Below are positions 1 to 8,637 of a stretch of 64,000 nt of DNA, piece after piece. The notes beneath the pieces are model-generated. The model saw only the letters and a list, made by a program, of their open reading frames with translations. It did no database searches and had not been told where the DNA came from. The stretch is from Bradyrhizobium nivariense. GTDB taxonomy: Bacteria; Pseudomonadota; Alphaproteobacteria; Rhizobiales; Xanthobacteraceae. Location of the stretch: NCBI RefSeq assembly GCF_029846715.1, contig NZ_JARVWW010000012.1:62001-126000 (forward strand), in the 5' to 3' direction. A program made the translations under genes and the position numbers. Positions within the stretch are counted from its first letter, which is position 1. Each line of letters opens with the position of its first letter.

Positions 1-1162
1 CTTCGATCGGCTGATCCGTGGCGGCGTGCACGGCCGCGACGCGCGTCAGCGTCTTCTCCGAGCTCATCACCGTTTCTACATCCAGAAGTCCGAGGCCCGG
101 TGTGTTGCCGGCAGGACCTTCGATGCCATCAGGATCGGCGACGCTTCGTCCGAGCATCTGATAGCCGCCGCAGAGGCCGAGCACATGGCCGCCCCTGCGG
201 TGATGCGCCAGGAGATCGATGTCCCAGCCCTGCGCGCGCAGGAAGGCGAGGTCGCCGCGGGTGGATTTCGAGCCGGGAATGATGACGAGGCGCACGTCGC
301 CGGGGATTGCTTCGCCCGGCCGCACCATCACGAGGTCGACGCCAGGTTCGAGCTTGAGCGGATCGAGATCGTCGAAATTGGCGATCCGCGACAGCGCGAG
401 ACAGGCGATCTTGCATTGGCCCGGCTTGCGCGCATCGCTCAGGCCCAGCGCATCCTCAGCCGGCAGCTCGCCGGCGCGCGTGAACCAGGGCAGCACGCCA
501 AAGCCGCGCCATGCGGTCTTTTCTTCGATCAGCTTGTAGCCGTCATCGAACAACGTGGGATCGCCGCGGAACTTGTTGATGACAAACCCCTGGATCATCG
601 CGGCATCGTCCGGGTCGATCACCGTCTTGATGCCGACGAGTTGCGCGATGACCCCGCCGCGGTCGATGTCGCCGACCAGTACGACCGGCACGTCGGCCTT
701 GCGCGCAAAGCCCATATTGGCGATGTCGGCCTTGCGCAAGTTCACCTCGGCCGGACTGCCGGCACCTTCCACGAGCACGAGATCGGCGCGCGCTTTCAGC
801 CGCTCAAAACTCTCCAGCACCGCAGCCATCAATGAAGGCTTCATCGCCGCATATTCGCGCGCACGCGCAGTCGCGATGCGTTTTCCCTGCACGATCACCT
901 GCGCGCCGACATCCGTCTCGGGCTTCAGCAGCACCGGGTTCATGTCGGTGTGCGGCTCGACGCGGGCGGCGAGCGCCTGGAGCGCCTGGGCGCGGCCGAT
1001 CTCGCCGCCGTCAACGGTGACGGCGGCATTGTTCGACATGTTCTGCGGCTTGAACGGGAGCACGCGCAGGCCGCGTCGCACAAAGGCGCGCGCGAGGCCG
1101 GCGACGATGAGCGACTTGCCCACGTCCGAGCCGGCCCCCTGGATCATCAATGCGCGCGCCAT
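1..1162 (-). CDS. cobQ: Cobyric acid synthase CobQ (3' part beyond left edge)
   Basis: Glutamine-dependent amidase that amidates adenosylcobyrinic acid a,c-diamide at four side chains, late in cobalamin synthesis. The reading frame runs leftward from ATG at 1162 and is still open at base 1, so 387 residues are visible of the roughly 490 usual for the family. The N-terminus MARALMIQGAGSDVGKS carries the dethiobiotin-synthetase-like P-loop, followed by the conserved MNPVLLKPETD stretch. The class I amidotransferase nucleophile lies in LGLCGGYQMLG, as Cys331; the partner His-Glu is off the window. It starts 23 nt after the cobO stop, so cobO and cobQ form one leftward unit. Function is secure; only the C-terminus is unseen. 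Confidence 0.96.
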   Translation of the reverse strand, partial: MARALMIQGAGSDVGKSLIVAGLARAFVRRGLRVLPFKPQNMSNNAAVTVDGGEIGRAQALQALAARVEPHTDMNPVLLKPETDVGAQVIVQGKRIATARAREYAAMKPSLMAAVLESFERLKARADLVLVEGAGSPAEVNLRKADIANMGFARKADVPVVLVGDIDRGGVIAQLVGIKTVIDPDDAAMIQGFVINKFRGDPTLFDDGYKLIEEKTAWRGFGVLPWFTRAGELPAEDALGLSDARKPGQCKIACLALSRIANFDDLDPLKLEPGVDLVMVRPGEAIPGDVRLVIIPGSKSTRGDLAFLRAQGWDIDLLAHHRRGGHVLGLCGGYQMLGRSVADPDGIEGPAGNTPGLGLLDVETVMSSEKTLTRVAAVHAATDQPIE

Positions 1163-1185
1163 GGTGTCTTCAGAACCTGGTGTCT

Positions 1186-1821
1186 TTAGAACTCGACGCC
1201 GGCTTGCGCCTTGATGCCGGAACGGAAGGGATGCTTGACCAGCGTCATCTCGGTGACGAGATCGGCGATATCGATCAGCTCGTCCTTGGCGTTGCGTCCG
1301 GTGAGCACGACATGCGTCATCGCCGGCTTCTGCGCCGTCAGGAAATCGACGACCTCGGCGATGTCGAGATAGTCGTAGCGCAGCGCGATGTTGATCTCGT
1401 CGAGCACAACCATGCGGAGGTTCTGGTCGAGGATCAGCTCCTTGGCCTTCTCCCAGCCGGCACGGGCGGCGGCGATATCGCGGGCGCGGTCCTGCGTCTC
1501 CCAGGTAAAACCTTCGCCCATGGCGTGGAACTGGCAGAGGTCGGCGAAATGGCCGGTGAGCATGCGGCGCTCGCCGGTATCCCAGGCGCCCTTGATGAAC
1601 TGCACGACCGCGCAGGGGAAGCCATGGGCGACGCAGCGGATGATCATGCCGAAGGCCGAGGAGGACTTGCCCTTGCCGGCGCCGGTGTGGACGATGATGA
1701 GGCCCTTTTCACCGCTCTTGGTCGCCATGATCTTGTCGCGGGCGGCCTTCTTCTTCGCCATTTTCGAGGCGTGGCGGTCGTCGGTTTCGTCGGCCGTCTG
1801 GGTATCCGGTTCGGGCGTCAT
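1186..1821 (-). CDS. cobO: Corrinoid adenosyltransferase CobO
   Basis: Transfers the 5'-deoxyadenosyl group of ATP to reduced cobyrinic acid a,c-diamide or other corrinoids. The protein is 211 aa from the ATG at 1821. It has a charged Lys-rich N-terminal segment, then the CobO/BtuR P-loop HTGAGKGKSSSAFG (residues 45-58) and the downstream VVLDEINIALRY strand. Longer upstream extensions exist in the same frame but run back through the riboswitch on the opposite strand, so the start at MTPEP is preferred. It reads leftward into cobQ. Its own promoter must lie in, or antisense to, the divergent promoter and riboswitch that begin about 20-50 bp away, and no riboswitch is visible on this strand. 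Confidence 0.96.
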   Translation of the reverse strand: MTPEPDTQTADETDDRHASKMAKKKAARDKIMATKSGEKGLIIVHTGAGKGKSSSAFGMIIRCVAHGFPCAVVQFIKGAWDTGERRMLTGHFADLCQFHAMGEGFTWETQDRARDIAAARAGWEKAKELILDQNLRMVVLDEINIALRYDYLDIAEVVDFLTAQKPAMTHVVLTGRNAKDELIDIADLVTEMTLVKHPFRSGIKAQAGVEF

Positions 1822-1839
1822 CGGACGGGGTCCTTCGGC

Positions 1840-1868
1840 TTGACAAGAGGCGGTCGGGGGCAAATGGT
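1840..1868 (+). promoter_or_regulatory. Candidate sigma-70-type promoter of the cob operon
   Basis: A perfect TTGACA -35 box (1840-1845) is followed by a 17-nt spacer and a weak -10 AATGGT (1863-1868). The predicted start near 1875 coincides with the first base of riboswitch helix P1. The same spacing recurs at the other two B12 riboswitches in this window, which is the main support for the call. Confidence 0.55.
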
Positions 1869-1874
1869 GGCCCG

Positions 1875-2070
1875 GCGTTGGTTCCTGTCCTACGACAGGC
1901 GAAGAGGGAATGCGATAGGGGCCGAATCGGCAAGATTTGGTTCCAAAATGCAGCCGCCCCCGCGACCGTGACCGGAGAGATGCCCGAAGCCACTGATCCC
2001 CTTGGGGATCGGGAAGGCGGGGATCGAAGGGTGCAAACCCTGCTCCGCAAGCCGGGAGACCTGCCAGCGC
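1875..2070 (+). promoter_or_regulatory. Cobalamin (AdoCbl) riboswitch 1
   Basis: The conserved core is present in order: the GGTTCC and gaagaGGGAA elements, a GCCCCCGCGACCGTG segment, AAGCCACTG, GGGAAGGC and a B12 box gccgggagacctgcc (2051-2065). Helix P1 closes it: gcgttgg (1875-1881) pairs with ccagcgc (2064-2070), with one G-T wobble. It lies on the + strand and leads DUF1636-cobW-cobN and the genes behind them. In this family B12 binding represses the downstream genes, so the operon should be on when cobalamin is scarce. One B12-box base differs from the usual gccaggagacc. Confidence 0.95.
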
Positions 2071-2144
2071 GGACGATTTTGGACCGGCGGACGGGGTGCT
2101 CCGCGACGGGGAAACGGGCCTTCGCAAGAACGGTTCGTGGGCCT

Positions 2145-2180
2145 CATCGCTTCCCGCTGTTTATTCTGGAAGAAGCGATG
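2145..2180 (+). promoter_or_regulatory. Start-codon hairpin, expression platform of riboswitch 1
   Basis: catcgcttc (2145-2153) is a perfect 9-bp complement of gaagcgatg (2172-2180), with an 18-nt loop. The 3' arm includes the ATG of the DUF1636 gene (2178-2180) and part of its Shine-Dalgarno (ggaagaag, 2168-2175). Folding would block ribosome loading, which points to translational control by the upstream riboswitch. The pairing is seen directly; the regulatory role is inferred. Confidence 0.65.
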
Positions 2181-2552
2181 ACCGTCACACTTCATGTCTG
2201 CATCACCTGCCGCGCCGGCCAAACGCTTGACGAGGGCGAGGCGACGCCCGGCAAGCGCCTGCATGGTGCGATCCTCGAGGCGGGCGTGCCCGACGGCGTC
2301 AGCGTGGTTCCCGTCGAATGCCTGTCGGCCTGTAGCCAGGGTTGCTCGGTCGCGCTCAGCGCGCCCGGACGCTGGTCCTATGTCTATGGTCGCCTCTCGG
2401 ATGCGAATGCCAGCGACGTGGTCGCGGGCGCCGCGGCCTATGCCGCCGCACCCGACGGCCTGGTGCCGTGGCGCAGCCGCCCGGAGATCTTCCGCAAGCA
2501 ATCGCTTGCCCGCATTCCCCCCATGGCCGTCGCGCCGGAGGCCGCCGAATGA
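2178..2552 (+). CDS. DUF1636 thioredoxin-like ferredoxin-type protein
   Basis: A 124-aa protein of the DUF1636 family, which resembles small thioredoxin-fold [2Fe-2S] ferredoxins. Cysteines lie at C8 and C11 (CITC) and at C48, C52 and C56 (CLSACSQGC), a spacing suited to binding an Fe-S cluster or metal. It is the first gene behind riboswitch 1, and its stop overlaps the cobW start by 4 nt (ATGA), so it is co-expressed with cobalt insertion and ring-contraction enzymes. The biochemical role is not established. A redox partner for CobG or for corrin reduction, or a metal carrier to CobW/CobN, would fit; both are inference. Confidence 0.85.
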   Translation: MTVTLHVCITCRAGQTLDEGEATPGKRLHGAILEAGVPDGVSVVPVECLSACSQGCSVALSAPGRWSYVYGRLSDANASDVVAGAAAYAAAPDGLVPWRSRPEIFRKQSLARIPPMAVAPEAAE

Positions 2553-3598
2553 ATTCGCTCGCAAAAGTCCCGGTCACGGTGGTCACGGGTTTTCTTGGCT
2601 CCGGCAAGACGACGCTGATCCAGCACCTGCTTGCCAACGCCAACGGCAAGAAGCTCGCAGTGCTCGTCAACGAGTTCGGCAGCGAAGGCGTCGATGGCGA
2701 GATTCTGAAATCCTGCGCCGATGCGGATTGCCCGGAAGAAAACATCATCGAGCTCGCCAATGGCTGCATCTGCTGCACCGTCGCAGACGATTTCATCCCG
2801 ACCATGGAGAAGTTGCTGTCGCGGCCCATAAGGCCCGACCACATCCTGATCGAAACTTCGGGCTTGGCGCTGCCAAAACCGTTGCTCAAGGCATTTGACT
2901 GGCCGGAGATCCGTTCGCGCATCACGGTCGACGGCGTGATCGCGCTGGCCGACGCCGAAGCTGTCGCCGCCGGACGTTTCGCGCCCGACCCGATTGCCGT
3001 CGAGGCGCAGCGCGCGGCGGACGAAAATCTCGATCACGAGACGCCGCTGTCGGAGGTGTTCGAGGACCAGATCGCCTGCGCGGACATCGTGCTGCTGACC
3101 AAGGCGGATCTTGCAGGCGCGGCAGGGCTCGAAGCCGCCAGGGCTGCGATCACCGCCGAGATGCCGCGCCGCGTGCCGATGCTGGCGATCATCGATGGCG
3201 TGATCGACGCGCGCGTCATTCTCGGTCTCGGCGCTGCCGCGGAGAACGATCTCGCCGCGCGTCCCTCGCACCACGACGGCGAAGAGGATCACGAGCACGA
3301 CGATTTTGCGTCCGTCGTGATCGATCTTCCGGAGGTCATCGATATCGATGCGCTGGTCGCATCGGTCCAGCGTCTGGCGCGCGAGCAGAATGTGCTGCGT
3401 GCCAAGGGCTATATCGCGGTCGCGGGCAGGCCGATGCGCCTCTTGCTGCAAGCGGTCGGCGAGCGCGTGCGCCACCAGTTCGACAAGCCCTGGGGCGCGG
3501 GTGCGAGGCAGTCAAAGCTCGTCGTGATCGGCGAGCACGGCGATATCGACGAGGCCGCAATCAGGGTAGGACTCGGTCTTTCAGGATCCGGCATCTGA
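2549..3598 (+). CDS. cobW: Cobalamin biosynthesis GTPase CobW
   Basis: A 349-aa G3E-family P-loop GTPase, thought to act as a metallochaperone that handles cobalt for the CobNST chelatase. The Walker A motif GFLGSGKTT is at residues 14-22, and the family metal motif GCICC is at 72-76. A His/Asp/Glu-rich stretch (SHHDGEEDHEHDD, about residues 240-252) separates the GTPase domain from the C-terminal CobW_C domain and could also bind metal. It overlaps the DUF1636 gene (ATGA) and cobN (TGATG), so translation is probably coupled. Position directly before cobN supports CobW rather than another COG0523 member. Confidence 0.95.
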   Translation: MNSLAKVPVTVVTGFLGSGKTTLIQHLLANANGKKLAVLVNEFGSEGVDGEILKSCADADCPEENIIELANGCICCTVADDFIPTMEKLLSRPIRPDHILIETSGLALPKPLLKAFDWPEIRSRITVDGVIALADAEAVAAGRFAPDPIAVEAQRAADENLDHETPLSEVFEDQIACADIVLLTKADLAGAAGLEAARAAITAEMPRRVPMLAIIDGVIDARVILGLGAAAENDLAARPSHHDGEEDHEHDDFASVVIDLPEVIDIDALVASVQRLAREQNVLRAKGYIAVAGRPMRLLLQAVGERVRHQFDKPWGAGARQSKLVVIGEHGDIDEAAIRVGLGLSGSGI

Positions 3599-6500
3599 TG
3601 CACGTCGTCTTCCGCGAGAGCCGTGGTCTCGAGGAGACCGCGATACCAAGGGACATCGGCCAGGACCCGGCCGATCTCGTGGTGCTCTCGTATTCGGATT
3701 CCGATCTTGCCGCGTTCGCGGCCGGGTGGCGCCGTGGCCGCGACAGCCTGCCGTCGCTACGGCTCGTCAATCTCGCAGAACTCCGTCATCCGCTCTCGGT
3801 CGACACCTATATCGAGCGCACTCTTGCACGGGCGCGCGGCATCCTCGTACGGCTGATCGGCGGCGAGTCCTATTGGTCGTACGGGCTCGCGGCCCTGCAG
3901 CAAATGGCGAAGGATCGCGGCATCGTGCTGGCCGTGCTGCCGGCCGACGGCCGCGACGACACGCGGCTGGATGCGTATTCGACCCTGCCGGTCTCGACGC
4001 TGCGGCGGCTCAAAGTGCTCTGCGACACCGGCGGACCCGTCGCAGCACAAGCCGCGATCGCGCAGCTTGCGTTGGCCTCCGGCCTCTATGCCGGCCCCGT
4101 TATCGGGGAGACGACCGTTCCCGAGATCGGTTTTTACGATCCCGCGCGTGGCGTCATCGCGGCGCCATCGGCCTGCGAAGGGAAGCCGCGAGCGCTGGTG
4201 ACGTTCTATCGCTCCTATCTCACCGCCGCGGACACCGGTCCGGTCGATGCCCTGATCGCGGCGCTGCGCGAGAAGGGCTTTGATGCCTGCGGCGTGTTCG
4301 TGACCTCGCTGAAGGCTCCGAGCGTCGTGGATTGGCTGCGGACGCAGCTTGCGCAAAATTCTCCGGCGGCGATCGTCAATGCGACGGCGTTCTCGGCGAT
4401 GGGCGACGACGGCACGACGCCGTTCGATGCCGCATCCTGCCCGGTGTTCCAGGTCGCGCTCTCCACGGCACGGCGCGAGGACTGGGCTACCTCGCTGCGT
4501 GGCCTGTCGCCCGGCGATCTCGCGATGCATGTGGTGCTGCCCGAGGTCGACGGCCGCCTGTTCGCGGGCGTGGTGAGCTTCAAGTCGGCCGCGATGCGCG
4601 ATCCCGATTTGCAATTTTCGCATCTGGCGCACAGGCCCGACGATCAGCGCGTGAAGGCCGTCGCCGCGCGCGTTGCAGCCTGGCGGCGCCTCGCGGAGAC
4701 GCCGGCCGCTGAAAAGCGGATGGCACTCGTGCTCTCCAACTATCCGGGCCGCCCGCATCAGATCGCGCATGCCGTTGGTCTCGATGCGCTGGCCTCAGTC
4801 GAGGCTTTGATGTCCGACCTCGCGGAGGCCGGCTTCGATGTCGCGCCGGTCCATGCGCTCGGCGAGACGCTGCTAACGCAGAATTTGACCTGGAGCGTCG
4901 CCGATTACCGCGCCGCGCTCTTGCGCCTACCGCGATCCTTGCAGGATGATCTCGCGCAAGCCTGGGGCGTGCCGGAGAACGATCCGGGTTGCCGCGACGG
5001 CGCGTTCCACTTCGCAGCGATCCATTGCGGCCGGTCGATCATCGCGGTTCAGCCGGAGCGTGGCGATGCGACCACGCGCGATACCGACTATCACGATCTC
5101 GCCCGCACGCCGCGCCACGCCTATGTCGCGTTCTATCTCTGGCTCCGGGGGCAGGGCTGTGATGCCGTCGTGCACATGGGCGCGCACGGCACGCTGGAAT
5201 GGCTGCCCGGAAAATCCGTCGCGCTGTCGCAGGCGTGCTGGCCGGAAGCCCTGATCGGCGATTTGCCCGTCATCTATCCCTTCATCGTCAACGATCCCGG
5301 CGAGGCCGCGCAGGCCAAGCGGCGCATCGGCGCCGTCACGATCGGCCATCTGCCGCCGCCGCTGGCAGCATCAGCGGTGCCGGACGGGCTGCGCAGGCTC
5401 GAACAGCTCCTCGACGAGTACTCGACGGCCGATGGCCTCGATCCCGCCCGCCGCCGGCGTCTGGTCGCCGCGATCCGCGACGAGGCGCGCGGGGCAGGCC
5501 TCGAAGACGATCTTGGCCTCGATGCAGCGGCCGCGCCCGCCGAAGCGATCCCGCGGATCGACCGCTTCGTCTGCGATCTCAAGGAAAGCCAGTTCGGCGA
5601 CGGCCTGCATGTGTTCGGCCGCGGCACCTGCGGTGAAGCGGAACGGGACGCGCTGCGGGCCGCGCTTGCGGGCCAGCGCGTCGCGCCAGGGCCGTCAGGT
5701 TCGCCCTATCGCGGCCGCCAGGATGTGCTGCCCACGGGACGCAACCTTTTCGCCGTCGATCCGCGCGCGGTGCCGACGCCGTCGGCGCATGCGCAGGGCG
5801 TCAAGCTCGCGGAAGAATTGCTCCGCCGCCACTTGCAGGATCATGGCGACTGGCCGAAAGGCCTTGTCGTCGATCTCTGGGGCTCGGCGACGATGCGCAC
5901 CGCAGGCGAGGAGTTTGCCATGGCGCTGCATCTGGCCGGCCTCGCACCGCGCTGGGATCACGCTTCCGGCCGTGTGACCGGCTACGACATCATCGCGCCG
6001 GCCGAGCTTGGCCGACCCCGCATCGACGTCACGCTGCGCGTCTCGGGCCTGTTCCGCGACGTCTTCTCAGGCCTTGCGCAACTGTTCGAGGCGGCAGCCG
6101 AGGCGCTGTCGACCCGCGAGGACGAGGGCGAGGAGAATCCGTATCGTCACCGCGCGTCCCGTGTGTTTGCGCCGCGTCCCGGACAATACGGCGTCGGCCT
6201 GTCGGCAATCCCGGATGCCTTCACGCCCGAGACGCGCGAAGCCGCCGGCGAAGCCTGGCTGTCGGCATCGTCCTGGGCGTTCTCCGCCAATGGCGAGATC
6301 AAGCCCGATCGAGCCGGCATCGAATCGCGACTCGCATCCGCCGATGCTTTCGTGCACGTCCAGGATTTGCCGGAAACCGACCTTCTGCTTGCGGCCGACT
6401 ACGCCGCCCACGAAGCCGGCGTTGCGGCGGCCGCAGCGCATCTCGGTGCGGCAGCGCCATCGCTCTATCATCTCGACACGACGCGCCCCGAGCAGCCCCA

Positions 6501-6846
6501 CGCACGTACTCTGACCGAAGAAATCTCCCGTGTCGTCCGCGCGCGCGCGGCCAATCCGGCCTGGATCGCCGGCATGATGCGCCACGGTTTTCGCGGGGCT
6601 GCCGAGATCACAGCGACGCTCGAGCACATGGCCGCCTTCGCCCACCTGGCCGGCGCCGTGCCGCCGCATCTGTTCGACCTCTACTACGACGCGACGCTCG
6701 GCAATGACGACGTCCGCGCCTTCATGGCGAGCGAAAATCCGGCGGCGCTGGCGGCAATGGAGACGTATTTCACACGCCTGCATGAGGCTTCGCTCTGGCG
6801 GACGCGCCGCAATTCGATCGCGGCTGCGCTGCGGGAGGCGTCATGA
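3598..6846 (+). CDS. cobN: Aerobic cobaltochelatase subunit CobN
   Basis: Large subunit of the ATP-dependent aerobic cobaltochelatase, which inserts Co2+ into hydrogenobyrinic acid a,c-diamide together with CobS and CobT (not in this window). The protein is 1,082 aa, on the short side for CobN. It carries the CobN/BchH signature MGAHGTLEWLPGKS at about residues 526-540 and further conserved blocks such as VIYPFIVNDPGEA soon after. The start ATG overlaps the cobW stop (TGATG), and its own stop overlaps cobG (ATGA). Neighbouring cobW and the oxygen-dependent cobG argue for CobN over the magnesium chelatase BchH. Confidence 0.96.
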   Translation: MHVVFRESRGLEETAIPRDIGQDPADLVVLSYSDSDLAAFAAGWRRGRDSLPSLRLVNLAELRHPLSVDTYIERTLARARGILVRLIGGESYWSYGLAALQQMAKDRGIVLAVLPADGRDDTRLDAYSTLPVSTLRRLKVLCDTGGPVAAQAAIAQLALASGLYAGPVIGETTVPEIGFYDPARGVIAAPSACEGKPRALVTFYRSYLTAADTGPVDALIAALREKGFDACGVFVTSLKAPSVVDWLRTQLAQNSPAAIVNATAFSAMGDDGTTPFDAASCPVFQVALSTARREDWATSLRGLSPGDLAMHVVLPEVDGRLFAGVVSFKSAAMRDPDLQFSHLAHRPDDQRVKAVAARVAAWRRLAETPAAEKRMALVLSNYPGRPHQIAHAVGLDALASVEALMSDLAEAGFDVAPVHALGETLLTQNLTWSVADYRAALLRLPRSLQDDLAQAWGVPENDPGCRDGAFHFAAIHCGRSIIAVQPERGDATTRDTDYHDLARTPRHAYVAFYLWLRGQGCDAVVHMGAHGTLEWLPGKSVALSQACWPEALIGDLPVIYPFIVNDPGEAAQAKRRIGAVTIGHLPPPLAASAVPDGLRRLEQLLDEYSTADGLDPARRRRLVAAIRDEARGAGLEDDLGLDAAAAPAEAIPRIDRFVCDLKESQFGDGLHVFGRGTCGEAERDALRAALAGQRVAPGPSGSPYRGRQDVLPTGRNLFAVDPRAVPTPSAHAQGVKLAEELLRRHLQDHGDWPKGLVVDLWGSATMRTAGEEFAMALHLAGLAPRWDHASGRVTGYDIIAPAELGRPRIDVTLRVSGLFRDVFSGLAQLFEAAAEALSTREDEGEENPYRHRASRVFAPRPGQYGVGLSAIPDAFTPETREAAGEAWLSASSWAFSANGEIKPDRAGIESRLASADAFVHVQDLPETDLLLAADYAAHEAGVAAAAAHLGAAAPSLYHLDTTRPEQPHARTLTEEISRVVRARAANPAWIAGMMRHGFRGAAEITATLEHMAAFAHLAGAVPPHLFDLYYDATLGNDDVRAFMASENPAALAAMETYFTRLHEASLWRTRRNSIAAALREAS

Positions 6847-8006
6847 GCGCTTCCGTGGTCAAGGGCTGGTGTCCCGGCGCGCTGCGCCCGATGCAATCGG
6901 GCGATGGGCTCGTGGTCCGCGTGCGTCCGTTCGGCGGACGGCTCGAAGCGGCACAAATCTCCGGACTGGCCTATCTTGCCGAACGCCATGGCAACGGCCT
7001 GATCGACGTGACCAGCCGAGCCAATCTCCAGATCAGGGGCGTCAACGAGACCAGCCACAGGCTGTTGCTCGACGGCCTTTCGCAGCTGGCGCTGCTCGAC
7101 CCGGACGCTGACACCGAATCCCGTCGCAATATCCTTGTGACGCCGTTCTGGCGTGCCGGGGACGAGACCCAATCGCTCGCCGCCGAGCTCGAGGAGGCGC
7201 TCGCTGATAGCAAGCTCGAACTTCCAACCAAGTTCGGCTTCGCCATCGATGACGGCACCTCACGCGTGCTTGCGGGCGATTCCGCGGATGTGCGGATCGA
7301 GCGCGATCGTTCCGGCGGACTGCTGGTGCGGGCTGACGGCGACAAATGCGGCCGCTCCGTCGCGCGTGGCGAGGCCGTGACCACCGTGCTTGCGTTCGCT
7401 AACTGGTTCGTGATCTCACGCGGCGCCAAGGGCGGGCGAGGGCGGATGGCGGCGCATCTTGCCGCCGGTGCATTCTTGCCGGCGGCATTGCGCGGCGAAG
7501 CCGAGCCCGCGCCGATCATGGCCGCGGCGCGTCCCGGCCTCTATTCGCAAGGTGCGATGGTCGGCGTCGCCTTCGGACAGATGTCACATGCGACGCTCAA
7601 CCAGTTCGCCGGTTGCGGGCACGCGCTGCGCATGACGCCATGGCGGATGGTTTTGAGCGAAGGCAAGCGCGTGATGCCGAACGCGACCGGCCTGATCACC
7701 GAGGCCTACGACCCTGCGCTGCGTGTCATCGCCTGTAGCGGTGCGCCACGCTGTCGCGAGGCGCATGCCGATACCCGCGGCCTTGCCGCGGCGCTGGCCC
7801 CGAACATCGGCGCGGCCGCACGGCTTCACGTCTCCGGCTGTGCCAAGGGCTGCGCCCATTCCGGTGCGGCCGCCATCACTCTGGTTGCGACCAGCGCAGG
7901 CTTCGATCTCGTGCGCGGTGGGTCGACACGCGATGAACCCATCCTGCGTGGGCTGAACCGCGACGACATCGTCGGAGATCCCTCCATCCTGATGGGAGGG
8001 CACTGA
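6843..8006 (+). CDS. cobG: Precorrin-3B synthase CobG
   Basis: Fe-S monooxygenase of the aerobic pathway: it hydroxylates precorrin-3A at C20 with O2 and forms the lactone, preparing ring contraction by CobJ. The protein is 387 aa and belongs to the sulfite/nitrite reductase superfamily. Cluster ligands are visible as C298-x5-C304 (CSGAPRC) and C333-x3-C337 (CAKGC). Its presence marks this as the O2-dependent branch rather than the CbiG-type anaerobic one. It overlaps cobN by 4 nt and cobH by 1 nt. The enzyme needs an electron donor, and the ferredoxin-like gene heading the operon is one candidate. Confidence 0.95.
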   Translation: MSASVVKGWCPGALRPMQSGDGLVVRVRPFGGRLEAAQISGLAYLAERHGNGLIDVTSRANLQIRGVNETSHRLLLDGLSQLALLDPDADTESRRNILVTPFWRAGDETQSLAAELEEALADSKLELPTKFGFAIDDGTSRVLAGDSADVRIERDRSGGLLVRADGDKCGRSVARGEAVTTVLAFANWFVISRGAKGGRGRMAAHLAAGAFLPAALRGEAEPAPIMAAARPGLYSQGAMVGVAFGQMSHATLNQFAGCGHALRMTPWRMVLSEGKRVMPNATGLITEAYDPALRVIACSGAPRCREAHADTRGLAAALAPNIGAAARLHVSGCAKGCAHSGAAAITLVATSAGFDLVRGGSTRDEPILRGLNRDDIVGDPSILMGGH

Positions 8007-8635
8007 TGCCGCATCTCTATGAGACCGACGGCGCGGCGATCTACCGGCAGTCCTTTGCGACCATCCGGGCCGAGGCCGATCTTGCGCGCTTCACGCCGGA
8101 CGAGGAGCAGGTCGTGGTGCGGATGATCCATGCCGCCGGCATGGTCGGCCTGGAGGCGCATATCCGCTTCACGCCCGGCATGGCGGTCGCTGCGCGCGCG
8201 GCCTTGCAGAAGGGGGCACCGATCCTGTGCGACGCGCGGATGGTCTCCGAAGGAATTACGCGCGCGCGGCTTCCCGCGGCCAATGCTGTCATCTGCACGC
8301 TGGGCGACGAGACCGTTCCCGCGCTCGCGCAGTCCATGCGCAACACCCGTTCGGCTGCGGCCCTGGAGCTATGGCGGCCGCATCTCGACGGCGCGATCGT
8401 GGCGATCGGCAATGCGCCGACCGCGTTGTTTCATCTCCTCAACATGCTGGAGGACCGGGACTGCCCGCGGCCCGCGGCGATCATTGGCTGTCCCGTCGGC
8501 TTCGTCGGTGCGGCCGAATCCAAGGCTGCGCTGATGGCCGATCCGCCGGTGCCGGCGCTGACGGTCGAGGGCCGCCTCGGCGGTTCCGCGATCACGGTCG
8601 CCGCCGTGAACGCGCTGGCGAGCCGGAGCGAATAG
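8006..8635 (+). CDS. cobH: Precorrin-8X methylmutase CobH
   Basis: Moves the C11 methyl group to C12 of precorrin-8X, giving hydrogenobyrinic acid. The protein is 209 aa, normal for CobH/CbiC. The catalytic histidine of the family fits H42 in MIHAAGMVG, and the C-terminal IIGCPVGFVGAAESK block is strongly conserved. It starts on the ATG overlapping the cobG stop and ends 2 nt before cobI. No cofactor or signal peptide is expected, and none is seen. Confidence 0.95.
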   Translation: MPHLYETDGAAIYRQSFATIRAEADLARFTPDEEQVVVRMIHAAGMVGLEAHIRFTPGMAVAARAALQKGAPILCDARMVSEGITRARLPAANAVICTLGDETVPALAQSMRNTRSAAALELWRPHLDGAIVAIGNAPTALFHLLNMLEDRDCPRPAAIIGCPVGFVGAAESKAALMADPPVPALTVEGRLGGSAITVAAVNALASRSE

Positions 8636-8637
8636 CG

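Noticed and set aside
2178..2552. Leftward open frame opposite the DUF1636 gene and riboswitch 1 (1890-2564)
   Set aside because: It runs antisense through a structured RNA and a gene with a good ribosome site, and has no family resemblance.
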